Positions 17,655 to 26,313 of a stretch of 64,000 nucleotides of DNA are shown in pieces (within the stretch, counting starts at the first letter, position 1; every line of letters begins with the position of its first letter). The DNA lies in contig CAZRIP010000002.1 in the NCBI GenBank assembly GCA_964600165.1, positions 16,726 to 80,725 of the forward strand. Reading direction: 5' to 3'. The translations under genes and the position numbers were made by a program. Under the pieces are notes generated by a model. The model did not search any database and was not told the origin of the DNA. It worked only from the letters and a program-made list of their open reading frames with translations. Source of the stretch: CAZRIP01 sp964600165 (lineage in GTDB: Bacteria; Elusimicrobiota; Elusimicrobia; UBA1565; UBA9628).

Positions 17655-18884
17655 CTACGCGCCTTTGGCGGCCTTGGGCGAGGAGCCGGCGGGCGGCGTG
17701 ATCGACGCCTTGGCTCCGGGCTGCAGGTTGTCGGCGCCGTCGACGACGACGCGCTCGCCGGCCTTGAGCCCCTTGTCGATCGACGACTCCGTCCCTTCCG
17801 TGATCCCGACCGTGACGGGCCGCGCCTCGACGGTCCCGTCGGCCTTGACGACGTAGACGAAGGTTCCTTGCGCCCCGCGCTGGACGGCGACGCTCGGCAC
17901 GATCACCTGGTCCTTCCGTGTCTCGAGGAGAAGGCGGACGTTGACGAACTGATTGGGGAAGAGCGTGCCCTGCTCGTTGTCGAACACGGCCTTGAGCTTC
18001 GAGGTCCCGGTCGTGGGATCGATCTGATTGTCGACGGTCAGCAGCACGCCGTCGGCGAGCTCCTGCGTCTTATCGCGGTTGTAAGCCTTGACCGTGAGCT
18101 TGCCGCCGGCGCTTATGCGCTTCATCACCTGCGGCAGCGCGTCCTCCGGGAGCGTGAAGACGACGGTGATCGGCTTCATTTGCGTGATGACGAGCAGGCC
18201 GTTCGGGTCCGAGGCGTGGACGATGTTTCCCGGATCGACCAGGCGCAGCCCGATGCGCCCGGAGATGGGAGCGGTGATGCGCGCGTAAGTCAACTGGAGC
18301 TTGGCGGCGTCGACCATCGCCTGATCGTTCTTGACCGAGCCGGCGTACTGGCCGACCGTGGCCGCCTGGGTGTCGAGCTGCTGCTTGGGGATGGCGTTCT
18401 CGGCGATGAGATCTTTATAGCGCGTGAGATCGAGATTGGCGTTGTCGAGCAGCGCCTGGTCCTTGGCGAGCTGGCCTTGCGCCTGCTCGAGCTGCGCCTG
18501 GTACGGGCGGGGATCGATCTGCGCGAGAAGGTCGCCTTCGTGGACGTACTGGCCTTCCCGAAAGGCGACCGACATCAGCTGGCCGTCGACGCGCGAGTGC
18601 ACCGTGACGGTATAGAACGCGGCAACGCTGCCGAGTCCTTCGAGGAAGACCGGCATCTCGCCGCTCTTGGCCGAGGCAACGCCAACCGGGACGGCGGGAG
18701 CGGACTTGGCCTTGCCCTTATGCTTGGGGCCGAACAGCAGCCAGCCGCCGGCCAAGAGCCCGGCCGCGGCGGCCCAATGCCACCAGGGCCGGTGCCCCAG
18801 CGGCGTTTTTCGTCCCGCCAGCTGGTTGATCAAGTCTCGCGGCGAAGTGAAATTCATTTCCTTAATATCGTCGGACTGCTTCAT
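17655..18884 (-). CDS. Efflux periplasmic adaptor (membrane fusion protein), MdtA-like
   Basis: 409 residues from ATG 18884. One membrane anchor (W-H-W-A-A-A-A-G-L-L-A-G-G-W-L-L), then the HlyD/MdtA-type order: lipoyl half-motif with G-x-L-x-x-I-D-P-R-P-Y, a coiled-coil hairpin (Y-Q-A-Q-L-E-Q-A-Q ... K-Q-Q-L-D-T-Q), beta-barrel and membrane-proximal domain. An alternative ATG at 18947 adds 21 residues, but a GATAAAAT box sits right on it (18945-18952 on the complement), so transcription would start after that codon. First gene of the pump operon. Confidence 0.88.
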   Translation of the reverse strand: MKQSDDIKEMNFTSPRDLINQLAGRKTPLGHRPWWHWAAAAGLLAGGWLLFGPKHKGKAKSAPAVPVGVASAKSGEMPVFLEGLGSVAAFYTVTVHSRVDGQLMSVAFREGQYVHEGDLLAQIDPRPYQAQLEQAQGQLAKDQALLDNANLDLTRYKDLIAENAIPKQQLDTQAATVGQYAGSVKNDQAMVDAAKLQLTYARITAPISGRIGLRLVDPGNIVHASDPNGLLVITQMKPITVVFTLPEDALPQVMKRISAGGKLTVKAYNRDKTQELADGVLLTVDNQIDPTTGTSKLKAVFDNEQGTLFPNQFVNVRLLLETRKDQVIVPSVAVQRGAQGTFVYVVKADGTVEARPVTVGITEGTESSIDKGLKAGERVVVDGADNLQPGAKASITPPAGSSPKAAKGA

Positions 18885-18985
18885 CAAACGCTCCGTGCGG
18901 CCGTGCCGGTCGATGAGACGCGCCGCGGCGCCGGAATGTGTCGCCATTTTATCAAATCCGCCGACCGGGCGGCGGCGACGTTATT

Positions 18986-20350
18986 TTATGTCTTCTTGAG
19001 TGCCGTCGAGGCGCCGATGCCCGCGCCGCCGATCACGAAGGCGAGCAGCCCCAGGGGCCCGAGGCCGAGCATCGTGGCGGCGAGCGCTCCAGCCACCCAG
19101 CCGATCGATCCGCCGAGCGCGGCGTCGACCATCTTGTCGGACCAGCTCTTCTTGCCGCCGGAGCCGGCGCCGTCTCCGGGAGCCTTGGATGGAAACGCCG
19201 CGGGCGCGGCATCGGAGCGGCTGCCCGGCGTCACCGCGCCGCCGCCGGGCGCCGGAGGGGGCAAGACGGAAAGGCTCATTTGCGGGCCGCCGGGCCTCTG
19301 CTGCTCTTGGACCTTGCCCGCGTTGGCGGCGTCTTGGCAGAACTTTTGAAGGCCGGGATAGACGGCGCCGACGGCCGTCACGACGTCGGCCTGGCTCTTG
19401 ATGGACTCGGGATCGGGCGCGGCGGCGCCGGCGCCGCTCTGCAGCTTGAACGCCTTGAGCTGGTCGAGGGCCGAGGCGCCGCCTGATCCGGCCGGCGAGC
19501 CGAGCAGGACGTCGCAGCCGACGTAGCCGGCGAAGGCCTTATCATCGAAGCCGAGCGGCTTCAAATAGTCGCGCAGCGGCGACTTCGAGGGATCGTCGGT
19601 GTCGTGGCGCGCGGCGTCGAGCGCGGCCGCGTGCCAATCCTTATCCGAGCTGTTGCTCGCGATCTTGGCCAGGTCGTCGGACGAGGCGATCTTCTTGATG
19701 ACGGCGCGCTCGATCGGCGAGTAGCTTCGCAGCGCGGCGTCGATATCGGGGGCCGTCGACGGAGAAGGCTGAGGTTTCGGCTGAGGCGGCGGATCGGGCT
19801 GAGGCGCCGGCTTGGACTGAGGCTTGGGCTCGGGTTGCGGCTGGGGCGCCGGCTTGGGCTGCGGCTTTGGCGCGGGCGGCGCGTCGTTGGCCATCGAATC
19901 GGGAGGATGGACGATGACGAGGCTGCCCGTCGCGGACACGCCGCCCGGCGTCGAGGCTTGGCTCAACGGCATCGAGAACTTCCCGTCGTCGCGCGTGATG
20001 TCGCCGTTGGACACCGAATAATGCGAGAGCATCGTCTTGAACGTCGTTTTATACGCCGTCCAAGTCCGGCGCGGCGGCCAGGCGAACTGCCATTCGGACA
20101 TCTCGAAGGGGATCTGGCTGACGCTCTCGAAGACGTAGAGCGAGGCGGAAGCGGGATGATCGGGCCCGTAGCAGTCCTTCCATCGGCACCAGACGTCGTG
20201 CGAGACCTTCTGGTCGTCGGTGAAGAATATCTCGGTCCAAGCGCCCCAGCCCTCCTCGGCGGGCGTCCACTGCGGATATTGCCGGTCCTCCGCGCGCGCG
20301 CGCGGCGCGGCCAGCCCCAGGAGCAGCGCGAGAGCGATGAGGATCCTCAT
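18986..20350 (-). CDS. Secreted protein with Pro-rich linker and C-terminal glycine-rich membrane segment (paralog A)
   Basis: 454 residues from ATG 20350, selected for its signal peptide (M-R-I-L-I-A-L-A-L-L-L-G ... A-R-A). Layout: an N-terminal domain with paired Cys and many aromatic residues (about 25-190), a PQPKP-type repeat linker (about 205-245), a helical domain starting Y-S-P-I-E-R-A, a second low-complexity linker, and a C-terminal Gly-rich hydrophobic segment (W-V-A-G-A-L-A-A-T-M-L-G). The C-terminal half is nearly identical to the adjacent paralog; the N-terminal half is not. No known family. Likely envelope-anchored. TATCCT lies 9 nt before the start. Confidence 0.7.
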   Translation of the reverse strand: MRILIALALLLGLAAPRARAEDRQYPQWTPAEEGWGAWTEIFFTDDQKVSHDVWCRWKDCYGPDHPASASLYVFESVSQIPFEMSEWQFAWPPRRTWTAYKTTFKTMLSHYSVSNGDITRDDGKFSMPLSQASTPGGVSATGSLVIVHPPDSMANDAPPAPKPQPKPAPQPQPEPKPQSKPAPQPDPPPQPKPQPSPSTAPDIDAALRSYSPIERAVIKKIASSDDLAKIASNSSDKDWHAAALDAARHDTDDPSKSPLRDYLKPLGFDDKAFAGYVGCDVLLGSPAGSGGASALDQLKAFKLQSGAGAAAPDPESIKSQADVVTAVGAVYPGLQKFCQDAANAGKVQEQQRPGGPQMSLSVLPPPAPGGGAVTPGSRSDAAPAAFPSKAPGDGAGSGGKKSWSDKMVDAALGGSIGWVAGALAATMLGLGPLGLLAFVIGGAGIGASTALKKT

Positions 20351-20359
20351 GGCCCTTTC

Positions 20360-20365
20360 AGGATA
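20360..20365 (-). promoter_or_regulatory. -10-like box (TATCCT) of paralog A
   Basis: On the minus strand TATCCT, then GAAAGGGCC, then ATG. The same arrangement (TATCCT, CAAAGGGTC, ATG) precedes paralog B at 21743, so the element was duplicated with the gene or is selected. Confidence 0.4.
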
Positions 20366-20426
20366 GGCCCGCGGGGTCGAGCTTCGCCAGTCCTGGAAGG
20401 CCTGGGCCGGCTGTGGGCCCAAAGGC

Positions 20427-21743
20427 CTATTTTTTCTTGTCGTCTTTCTTGAGGGCCATCGAGGCGCCGATCGCCGCGCCGCCGATGAGGAGAGCAAAAA
20501 AACCCAAGGGGCCGAGGCCGAGCATCGTCGCGGCCAGCGCCCCGGCCACCCAGCCGATCGACCCGCCGAGCGCGGCGTCGACCATCTTGTCGGACCAGCT
20601 CTTGCCCTTTCCGCCGCCGCCGGCGCCGTCTCCGGGGGCCTTGGACGGGAACGCCGCGGGCGCCGCGTCGGAGCGGCCGCCGGGCGTCACCGCGCCGGGA
20701 GAAGGCACGGGCGTGACGGAAAGGCTCATCTGCGGCAGGTTGGTATTCAAGAGTTGTTGGATCTTGCCCGCGTTGGCGGTGTCCTGGCAGAACTTCTGCA
20801 AGTTGGGATAGATCGCGCCGATGGCCGTGATGACGTCGGCCTGGCTCTTGATCGACTCGGGATTGGGCGCGGCGGCGCCGGCGGCGCTCTGCAGCCTGAA
20901 CGCCTTGAGCTGGTCCATGGCCGAAGGGCCGCCCGACGAGGACGTCGGGGAGCCCAGAAGGGTGTCGCAGCCGACGTAGGCGGCGAAGGCCTTGGCGTCG
21001 AAGCCGAGCGGCTTCAAATAGTCGCGCAGCGGCGACTTCGACGGATCGTCGGTGTCGTGGCGCGCGGCATCGAGGGCGGCCGCGTGCCAATCCTTCTCGA
21101 AGACCTTCTTGGCGATCTTTTGGAGGTCGTCGGGCGAGGCGATCTTCTTGATGATGGCGCGCTCGATCGGCGAGTAATCGCCGAGCGCGGCGTCGACTTG
21201 CGCGTCGAGCGCCGGGGGAATCGTGGGCGTGGTCGTCGGCGGAGGCTTCGGCGGCTCTCCGGGCTTGGGCGGCGCGGGCCCGGCCGGGGCCGGCGCGCCG
21301 TCGTTGGCCATGGCCGTCGGGGCGGCGACGACGATCGAAGTGTACTTTCTCCAGTCGACGTCCGACATGTCCTTCTTGAGATCGATCGCGGGGCCCGCAT
21401 GGCCGTCGTCGCGGACGATCTTGCCGTCGGCGAGCGAGTAATGCGACAGGGTCGCCGTGAAGAAGCCTCGGGCGCCCGAGCTCGGCAGCCAGCCGTCCGG
21501 CGCGTCCTTCTGCGACTGCGTTAAGACGAACAGCGGTCCCGCGGCCGGTTTGCCCGTGGGCAGGCAATCCTTGACGCGGCAGTAGAGCTTATGGAAAACC
21601 TTGTTGTCATCCTGGAAAAAGATCATCTTCCAGTCCGACGCTTTCTCGACCTGGGCCTTGGGCCAAGTGGGATATTGCGTGTCGGCGCGCGCGAAGGCGC
21701 AAAGCACCGACAGCAGCAGCGCGCAGAGGGGTAAGCGCTTCAT
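20427..21743 (-). CDS. Secreted protein with Pro-rich linker and C-terminal glycine-rich membrane segment (paralog B)
   Basis: 438 residues with a signal peptide (M-K-R-L-P-L-C-A-L-L-L ... A-R-A-D). Same plan as its neighbour: an N-terminal aromatic domain with two Cys in the same spacing (Y-C-R-V-K-D-C), a Pro-rich linker, the Y-S-P-I-E-R-A helical domain, R-D-Y-L-K-P-L-G-F-D, Y-V-G-C-D, P-Q-M-S-L-S-V and the C-terminal Gly-rich hydrophobic end with a Lys/Asp tail. The two genes are separated by 76 bp and form a tandem duplication. Function unknown. Confidence 0.7.
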   Translation of the reverse strand: MKRLPLCALLLSVLCAFARADTQYPTWPKAQVEKASDWKMIFFQDDNKVFHKLYCRVKDCLPTGKPAAGPLFVLTQSQKDAPDGWLPSSGARGFFTATLSHYSLADGKIVRDDGHAGPAIDLKKDMSDVDWRKYTSIVVAAPTAMANDGAPAPAGPAPPKPGEPPKPPPTTTPTIPPALDAQVDAALGDYSPIERAIIKKIASPDDLQKIAKKVFEKDWHAAALDAARHDTDDPSKSPLRDYLKPLGFDAKAFAAYVGCDTLLGSPTSSSGGPSAMDQLKAFRLQSAAGAAAPNPESIKSQADVITAIGAIYPNLQKFCQDTANAGKIQQLLNTNLPQMSLSVTPVPSPGAVTPGGRSDAAPAAFPSKAPGDGAGGGGKGKSWSDKMVDAALGGSIGWVAGALAATMLGLGPLGFFALLIGGAAIGASMALKKDDKKK

Positions 21744-21752
21744 GACCCTTTG

Positions 21753-21758
21753 AGGATA
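21753..21758 (-). promoter_or_regulatory. -10-like box (TATCCT) of paralog B
   Basis: TATCCT on the minus strand ends 9 nt before the ATG at 21743, matching the copy before paralog A. Confidence 0.4.
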
Positions 21759-21810
21759 ACCCCTGAACCGTTTTTTCGCCAGTGCCTAGTCGTCCTTCGG
21801 CGAACCGGGT

Positions 21811-22476
21811 CTAAAGACCTACGATCAGGACGCGGCCGTCCGTGCGAAACGCATACCCCTTGTCGTTGACCCCCTCCAGAGGGATCTGGGGCAGCGCTTG
21901 CCAGGCGAGAGAAGCCTTCCCTTTTAAGGAAGCGGCGATGAAGTCGCGCTCGGCGTCCATGTCGGGATCGGGCGTGTGGGAAAGGTCGGACCACCGCACG
22001 AAGAGGTCGAGGTTGCCGCTGCCCCACCACAACTCGCGGCCGCGGCCGTCGACGATCCCCGTGCGCCAAAGGCGGAAGTGGTGGCGGCTTTCGATCGCGC
22101 GGATCGGGCGTGCCCAGTTCATGTCCTGGAAGCGTCCCATCGTCCGGTAGCTGTTCATCGGGGGAAAGCGCGCCAGCGGCCGGGCGAGCCAAAGATCCTC
22201 GAGGCCTTCCGCCAAGCTCTGCGCCGTCGAGCCCGGTACGCGCGACCAGCCCGCGGCCTCGAGCGCCGCCTCGATCGCGGCCGCGTCGCCGAAGAAGACC
22301 AGGTTGAGCGGGTCGCCCGGACGGCCGAAGCGGCCTTCGTCGCGGGCCGGGAGCGCGCGCATCGCCCGCGCGACGTCGTCCGGGGAAAATTGCGCCGGAG
22401 GAGCCTGCGCGGGACGCCGGTCGAAGGACAACGCCAACGCCAGCGCCGGCGCGAGCAGCGCGGCGCGGCGGATCAT
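21811..22476 (-). CDS. LssY C-terminal-like domain protein, exported
   Basis: 221 residues from ATG 22476, which overlaps the metG stop (ATGA). A hydrophobic N-terminus (A-A-L-L-A-P-A-L-A-L-A-L-S) looks like a signal. The body matches what I recall of the LssY C-terminal domain: D-P-L-N-L-V-F-F-G, A-A-G-W-S-R-V, G-R-F-Q-D-M-N and R-H-H-F-R-L-W, in that order. The biochemical role of this domain is not known. Coupling to metG may just reflect operon packing. Confidence 0.68.
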   Translation of the reverse strand: MIRRAALLAPALALALSFDRRPAQAPPAQFSPDDVARAMRALPARDEGRFGRPGDPLNLVFFGDAAAIEAALEAAGWSRVPGSTAQSLAEGLEDLWLARPLARFPPMNSYRTMGRFQDMNWARPIRAIESRHHFRLWRTGIVDGRGRELWWGSGNLDLFVRWSDLSHTPDPDMDAERDFIAASLKGKASLAWQALPQIPLEGVNDKGYAFRTDGRVLIVGL

Positions 22477-23993
22477 GCCTTGCGCGGGAAAAGCGGCGGC
22501 CCCTTTTGGATCTTGCCCTCGCCTTTCTGCTTGCCTTTCATCACGTCCTCGGCGGACAGCGCGTCGGGGAACTGCCGAACGCCCAGGCGGGTCTGCAGCT
22601 CGGCCATCTTGCGGGGCATGAACGGCTCGATCCACGCGGCGATGATGCGAAGGCACCAGACCATGTCGAAAAGGAGCGCGCGGGCTTTCTGGTGATCCTC
22701 GGGCTTGGCCGTCTTGAAAAGCTTCCAAGGCTCCTCGGCGGCGACGCGCTCGTTGAGCTGCCGGACGATGGACCAGATGATTCCCAGCGCGCCCGAGAAA
22801 TCGAGACGCTCCATGCACGCCTCGTAATCCTTGGCGCGCTCGGCGACCTTCTTGGGATAGACGTCTTTTTCGGGATCCGAGCGTTTGGGCAGCTCGCCGT
22901 TCATGTTCGCGTCGATGAGGTTCTCGACTCGAGACACGAGATTCCCGAGATCATTCGCGAGATCGGCGTTGTAGCGCGCCTTGAGCGAGGCGATCGAGAA
23001 GTCCCCGTCGTTGCCGAAGGGCATCTCGCGCAGCAGGAAGAAGCGGAAGGCGTCGACCCCGAAATCCCTGGTGACCTCGGTGGGGTCGACGAAGTTGCCC
23101 TTCGACTTCGACATCTTCTGGCCGTCGACGGTCCACCACCCGTGGGCGAAGACCTTCTCAGGCAGCTCGAGCCCGGCGGCCATGAGCATCGCCGGCCACG
23201 TCACGGAGTGGAAGCGGTAGATCTCCTTGCCGACGATGTGGACGTCGGCGGGCCAGCCGCCCGCGGCGGCGGACACGTAGTTGATCAGCGCGTCGAACCA
23301 AACATAGACCGTCTGGTCCGGATCGCCGGGCACCGGGATGCCCCATTTGACCTTGGCCCGGGAGACCGAGACGTCCTGAAGCCCCTGCTTGACGAAAGAA
23401 AGGATCTCGTTGCCGCGGTGGGTCGGCGACAGGAACTGCGGATGCTTGGCGTAATGATCGAGCAGCGGCTTCTCGTATTTCGAAAGCTTGAAAAACCAGC
23501 TGTCCTCGCTGACGAACTGCAGCTCGCGCCGGCAGTCCGGGTTCGGGCAGAGGCGCTTGCCGGTCTTGTGGTCGGGCGGGGCCTCTTTCTCCGTCCAAAA
23601 CGTCTCGTCCGAGACGCAGTAATAGCCCTCGTACTTTCCTTTATATAGGTCGCCGGCGGCCGCGAGCTTGGTCCAGATCTCGACGACGGTCTTGTCGTGG
23701 CGCGGCTCGGTCGTGCGGATGAAATCGTCGTTGCTGATGTCGAGGTGTTTCCACAGCGCGCGGAACTCCTCGGAGATCGCGTCGGCGTAATCCTTCGGGG
23801 ACTTGTCGTGCGCCGCCGCCGCCTGCTCGATCTTCAAGCCGTGCTCGTCGGTGCCGGTCAAGAAGTGGACTTCGCGCCCGCGGTGGCGATAAAAGCGCGC
23901 TAGCACGTCGGCCGCGACCGTGGTGTAGGCGTGGCCGATGTGCGGGGACGCGTTGATGTAATAGATCGGCGTCGTGAGGTAGAACTTCTTCAT
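22473..23993 (-). CDS. metG: Methionyl-tRNA synthetase
   Basis: 506 residues from ATG 23993. A class I synthetase charging tRNA-Met. It has the HIGH motif in A-S-P-H-I-G-H-A-Y-T, the KMSKS loop in G-Q-K-M-S-K-S-K-G-N, and a zinc-knuckle C-P-N-P-D-C. The C-terminal helical anticodon domain is present, but there is no extra Trbp111-like dimerisation domain, as in short MetG forms. The start follows a TATAAT box by 9 nt without a Shine-Dalgarno; upstream in-frame codons overlap holB. Confidence 0.94.
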   Translation of the reverse strand: MKKFYLTTPIYYINASPHIGHAYTTVAADVLARFYRHRGREVHFLTGTDEHGLKIEQAAAAHDKSPKDYADAISEEFRALWKHLDISNDDFIRTTEPRHDKTVVEIWTKLAAAGDLYKGKYEGYYCVSDETFWTEKEAPPDHKTGKRLCPNPDCRRELQFVSEDSWFFKLSKYEKPLLDHYAKHPQFLSPTHRGNEILSFVKQGLQDVSVSRAKVKWGIPVPGDPDQTVYVWFDALINYVSAAAGGWPADVHIVGKEIYRFHSVTWPAMLMAAGLELPEKVFAHGWWTVDGQKMSKSKGNFVDPTEVTRDFGVDAFRFFLLREMPFGNDGDFSIASLKARYNADLANDLGNLVSRVENLIDANMNGELPKRSDPEKDVYPKKVAERAKDYEACMERLDFSGALGIIWSIVRQLNERVAAEEPWKLFKTAKPEDHQKARALLFDMVWCLRIIAAWIEPFMPRKMAELQTRLGVRQFPDALSAEDVMKGKQKGEGKIQKGPPLFPRKA

Positions 23994-24002
23994 GCGGCGG
24001 AG

Positions 24003-24008
24003 ATTATA
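24003..24008 (-). promoter_or_regulatory. -10 box (TATAAT) for metG
   Basis: A consensus TATAAT on the minus strand ends 9 nt before the metG ATG and overlaps the holB stop codon. It would start an almost leaderless metG message. Confidence 0.5.
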
Positions 24009-24948
24009 GCCTTTCGGCTTCGAGGCCCGCCAACGCGAGGACCGACTTGGGATCGGCGTTGGCGCGCAGCGCCTGACGCAAGGAGACGATCTCACGCAGC
24101 GGCTTCTCGACTTGGGCGAACGTCTTGCGCCCGCTCAAGTGCTCGAGGCGCAGCTTCTGGGCGAGGGAAAAGAGCGCGAGCTCCGCCTGCGAGCGAGCGA
24201 GGTAAAGCTCCTTGGGCAGCGCGTCGGCGGCCGAAAAAGGCGCGAGCGGCCCGTCGCAAAGGCTCTCGGGGTAGCCCGGGCTTTGCGCGAGCGCCAGCGC
24301 GCGGCTGACGGAGCCCTCGCACAAGGCCCCCAGCCGCGCGGCCTCGGGAGCGGCCATGCCCGACGCCCCGAGGACGGCGGAGACGTCGGCCGCGGAAAGC
24401 GGCGCGAACGGGATCTTGACGCAGCGCGAGGCGACCGTCCTCGGCAGCCGCTCAGGCTGCGCGGTGACGAGGATCCAAAGGCTCTTGCGAGGCGGCTCTT
24501 CCAAGATCTTGAGCAGCGCGTTGGCGGCCTCGATCTCGAGGGTGTGCGCGTCGTCGAGCAGCGCGACCTTCCAGCCGCCGAGCAGCGACTCGAGCTCCAT
24601 GTCGCGGCGCAGGTGGCGGATCGTGTCGACGCGCAGAGAGCGCTGCTTGGCGGCGTCCTCTTCTCGCAGCGACGCTTGATACTCGGCGTCGACGATCTTG
24701 ATGTCCGGGTGGCGGCGCGAGCCGACGGCTTGGCAGTCGCCGCAGGCGCCGCAGCCGCCGACGACGCCGGAAGCTTCGCGGCAGACCAAGCCCTGCGCCA
24801 GCGCGCGCGCCGCGAGGGCCTTGCCGACGCCCTCCGGCCCGACGAGCAGAAGAGCCGAGGGGACGCGGGCGGCCTCGAGCATCGCCGACAGCCGTTTGAG
24901 AGCTCGTTTTTGGCCGAGGATCCTGGTCACCTGACGCGATTTTAACAT
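24004..24948 (-). CDS. holB: DNA polymerase III delta-prime-type subunit (clamp loader)
   Basis: 314 residues. An AAA+ clamp-loader protein with Walker A-like G-P-E-G-V-G-K, a zinc-ribbon cluster C-x7-8-C-x2-C-x2-C (in G-C-G-A-C-G-D-C), the D-D-A-H Walker-B-like segment, N-A-L-L-K-I-L-E-E-P-P and a sensor-like A-S-R-C motif (S-R-C rather than the clamp-loader arginine finger). It loads the sliding clamp at replication forks. ATG 24948 has only GGGGGG very close by. A GTG at 24930 lies 8 nt after a TAAAAT box and may be the true start (308 residues). Confidence 0.88.
   Translation of the reverse strand: MLKSRQVTRILGQKRALKRLSAMLEAARVPSALLLVGPEGVGKALAARALAQGLVCREASGVVGGCGACGDCQAVGSRRHPDIKIVDAEYQASLREEDAAKQRSLRVDTIRHLRRDMELESLLGGWKVALLDDAHTLEIEAANALLKILEEPPRKSLWILVTAQPERLPRTVASRCVKIPFAPLSAADVSAVLGASGMAAPEAARLGALCEGSVSRALALAQSPGYPESLCDGPLAPFSAADALPKELYLARSQAELALFSLAQKLRLEHLSGRKTFAQVEKPLREIVSLRQALRANADPKSVLALAGLEAERL
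24939..24944 (-). promoter_or_regulatory. -10-like box (TAAAAT) inside the annotated holB start
   Basis: TAAAAT on the minus strand is followed by 8 nt and GTG (24930). If active as a promoter, it favours the shorter holB start. Evidence is only the repeated spacing rule seen elsewhere in the window. Confidence 0.3.
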
Positions 24949-25006
24949 ATCCCCCCGGACGCGAAATCATTACATGGCTTTGAAGTCTTCGTTGAGTCCC
25001 GGGTGG

Positions 25007-25012
25007 TATCAT
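25007..25012 (+). promoter_or_regulatory. -10 box (TATCAT) of the sugar-modification operon
   Basis: TATCAT ends 8 nt before the ATG at 25021. No Shine-Dalgarno is present. It heads the 25021-30497 gene set. Confidence 0.45.
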
Positions 25013-25020
25013 GCGCACTT

Positions 25021-26298
25021 ATGGAGAGCCCAAATCCGCCGCGCGCCGAGCCCAGGGACGTCTTGGAAAGGCTCAAGAGCGAAGGGACTCGCTTCGTTGA
25101 GCTTTGGTTCACGGACCTGTCGGGAAAGCCCTGGCGCGTCAACCTTCCGGCGAGCCACGTCGACGAGGCGGCTTTCGCGGAAGGGGTCACGCTCGACGGC
25201 CCGTCCACGGGCCGGCCGTGGCGCGGGCTCTTCACGCTCCTTCCCGATCCCGCGTCGTGCTTCTCGCACCCCGTGGCGAAGACGCCCACGCTCGCGATCT
25301 TCTGCGACGTGCGCGAGACCGAGTCGCGCTCGACGGCGGGGGACGCGCGCGGCGCGCTGCGGCGCGCGCAGCAGCAACTCGGCCGCTCCGGCGTCGCCGA
25401 CCGGCTCGTCGTCGGCGCCGAGTGCGAGTTTTTCCTCTTGGAGGAAGCCCACGGCGCGGCCGCGTGCGAGGAGGAGGTGTGGGATTTCCTGAGGTCCCTG
25501 GCGCTCGGGCTCGAGGAAGCGGGCATCGTCGTCGAGGGCTTCCGGTACGGGCCGGCGAGCGGCCAAGGCCGCGTTCAGATGCGCTGGGATCAGTCGCTCA
25601 AGATCGCCGACCAAGTCCAACTTTATCAACACGTCGCCAAGACGATCGCGCGGCGCTCGGGCCGGGTCGCGACGTTCGTGCCCAAGCCGCTTCCCGGGTT
25701 CGGCGCGGCCTCGATGCCGGTGCACCATTCGTTGTGGATCGGCGATAAGAACCTCTTCCATAAAGACGACGGCTGGGCCCTGACGAGCGACGTCTGCCGG
25801 TGGTGGGCGGGCGGCCTCTTGGCGCACGCCCCGTCGCTTCTCGCGTTCTGCTCGCCGACGGTCAACTCATACCGGAGATTGAGCGTTCCCGGATCGCCCA
25901 CGGCGCTCGTCTTGTCTCGCGCGAAGGCGGAGGCGGCTTGCCGCATCCCCGCGCGCTTCATCGAGCCCCGGGCGCGCCGGCTCAAGTTCCGGCTCTGCGA
26001 CGCGAGCGTCAATCCCTACTTGGCCTTCGCGGCCATGCTGATGGCGGGCCTCGACGGAGTGATGCGCAAGCTCGACCCGCCGCTCGAGGACGCGCGAAGC
26101 CCGTTTTTCCTTCCGCGCTCGCTCGACGAGGCGCTGGAAGCGCTCGAGACGGACCACGCCTTTCTCGAGGAGGGCGGCGTCTTCGCGCCCGAGTTGATCT
26201 CCGCGTGGATCTCGCAACGCCGTCAAAGCCAAGTCGACGCGTTGCGGGCGTTGCCGCATCCGATGGAGCGTCTGCTCCAAATAGATCACGGGTTCTGA
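25021..26298 (+). CDS. Glutamine synthetase homologue with degenerate active site
   Basis: 425 residues, the full GSI length. The family frame is clear: F-V-E-L-W-F-T-D-L-S-G-K-P-W (25-38), A-E-C-E-F-F-L-L (133-140), A-T-F-V-P-K-P (217-223), N-S-Y-R-R-L (282-287), V-N-P-Y-L-A-F-A-A (330-338). Against remembered E. coli GlnA ligands, the first two Glu are kept (134, 136), but the positions equal to E212, E220, H269 and E357 are Tyr176, Arg184, Pro233 and Lys322, and the N-R-S segment with R339 is gone. So it should not bind two metals normally. I infer a non-catalytic or repurposed protein. It precedes WbqC by 15 bp. Confidence 0.8.
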   Translation: MESPNPPRAEPRDVLERLKSEGTRFVELWFTDLSGKPWRVNLPASHVDEAAFAEGVTLDGPSTGRPWRGLFTLLPDPASCFSHPVAKTPTLAIFCDVRETESRSTAGDARGALRRAQQQLGRSGVADRLVVGAECEFFLLEEAHGAAACEEEVWDFLRSLALGLEEAGIVVEGFRYGPASGQGRVQMRWDQSLKIADQVQLYQHVAKTIARRSGRVATFVPKPLPGFGAASMPVHHSLWIGDKNLFHKDDGWALTSDVCRWWAGGLLAHAPSLLAFCSPTVNSYRRLSVPGSPTALVLSRAKAEAACRIPARFIEPRARRLKFRLCDASVNPYLAFAAMLMAGLDGVMRKLDPPLEDARSPFFLPRSLDEALEALETDHAFLEEGGVFAPELISAWISQRRQSQVDALRALPHPMERLLQIDHGF

Positions 26299-26313
26299 CC
26301 CGGAGGGGGCATC

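Noticed and set aside
17532..19349. 605-codon plus-strand frame opposite the adaptor protein
   Set aside because: Shadow of the MdtA-like gene and of paralog A; no domains.
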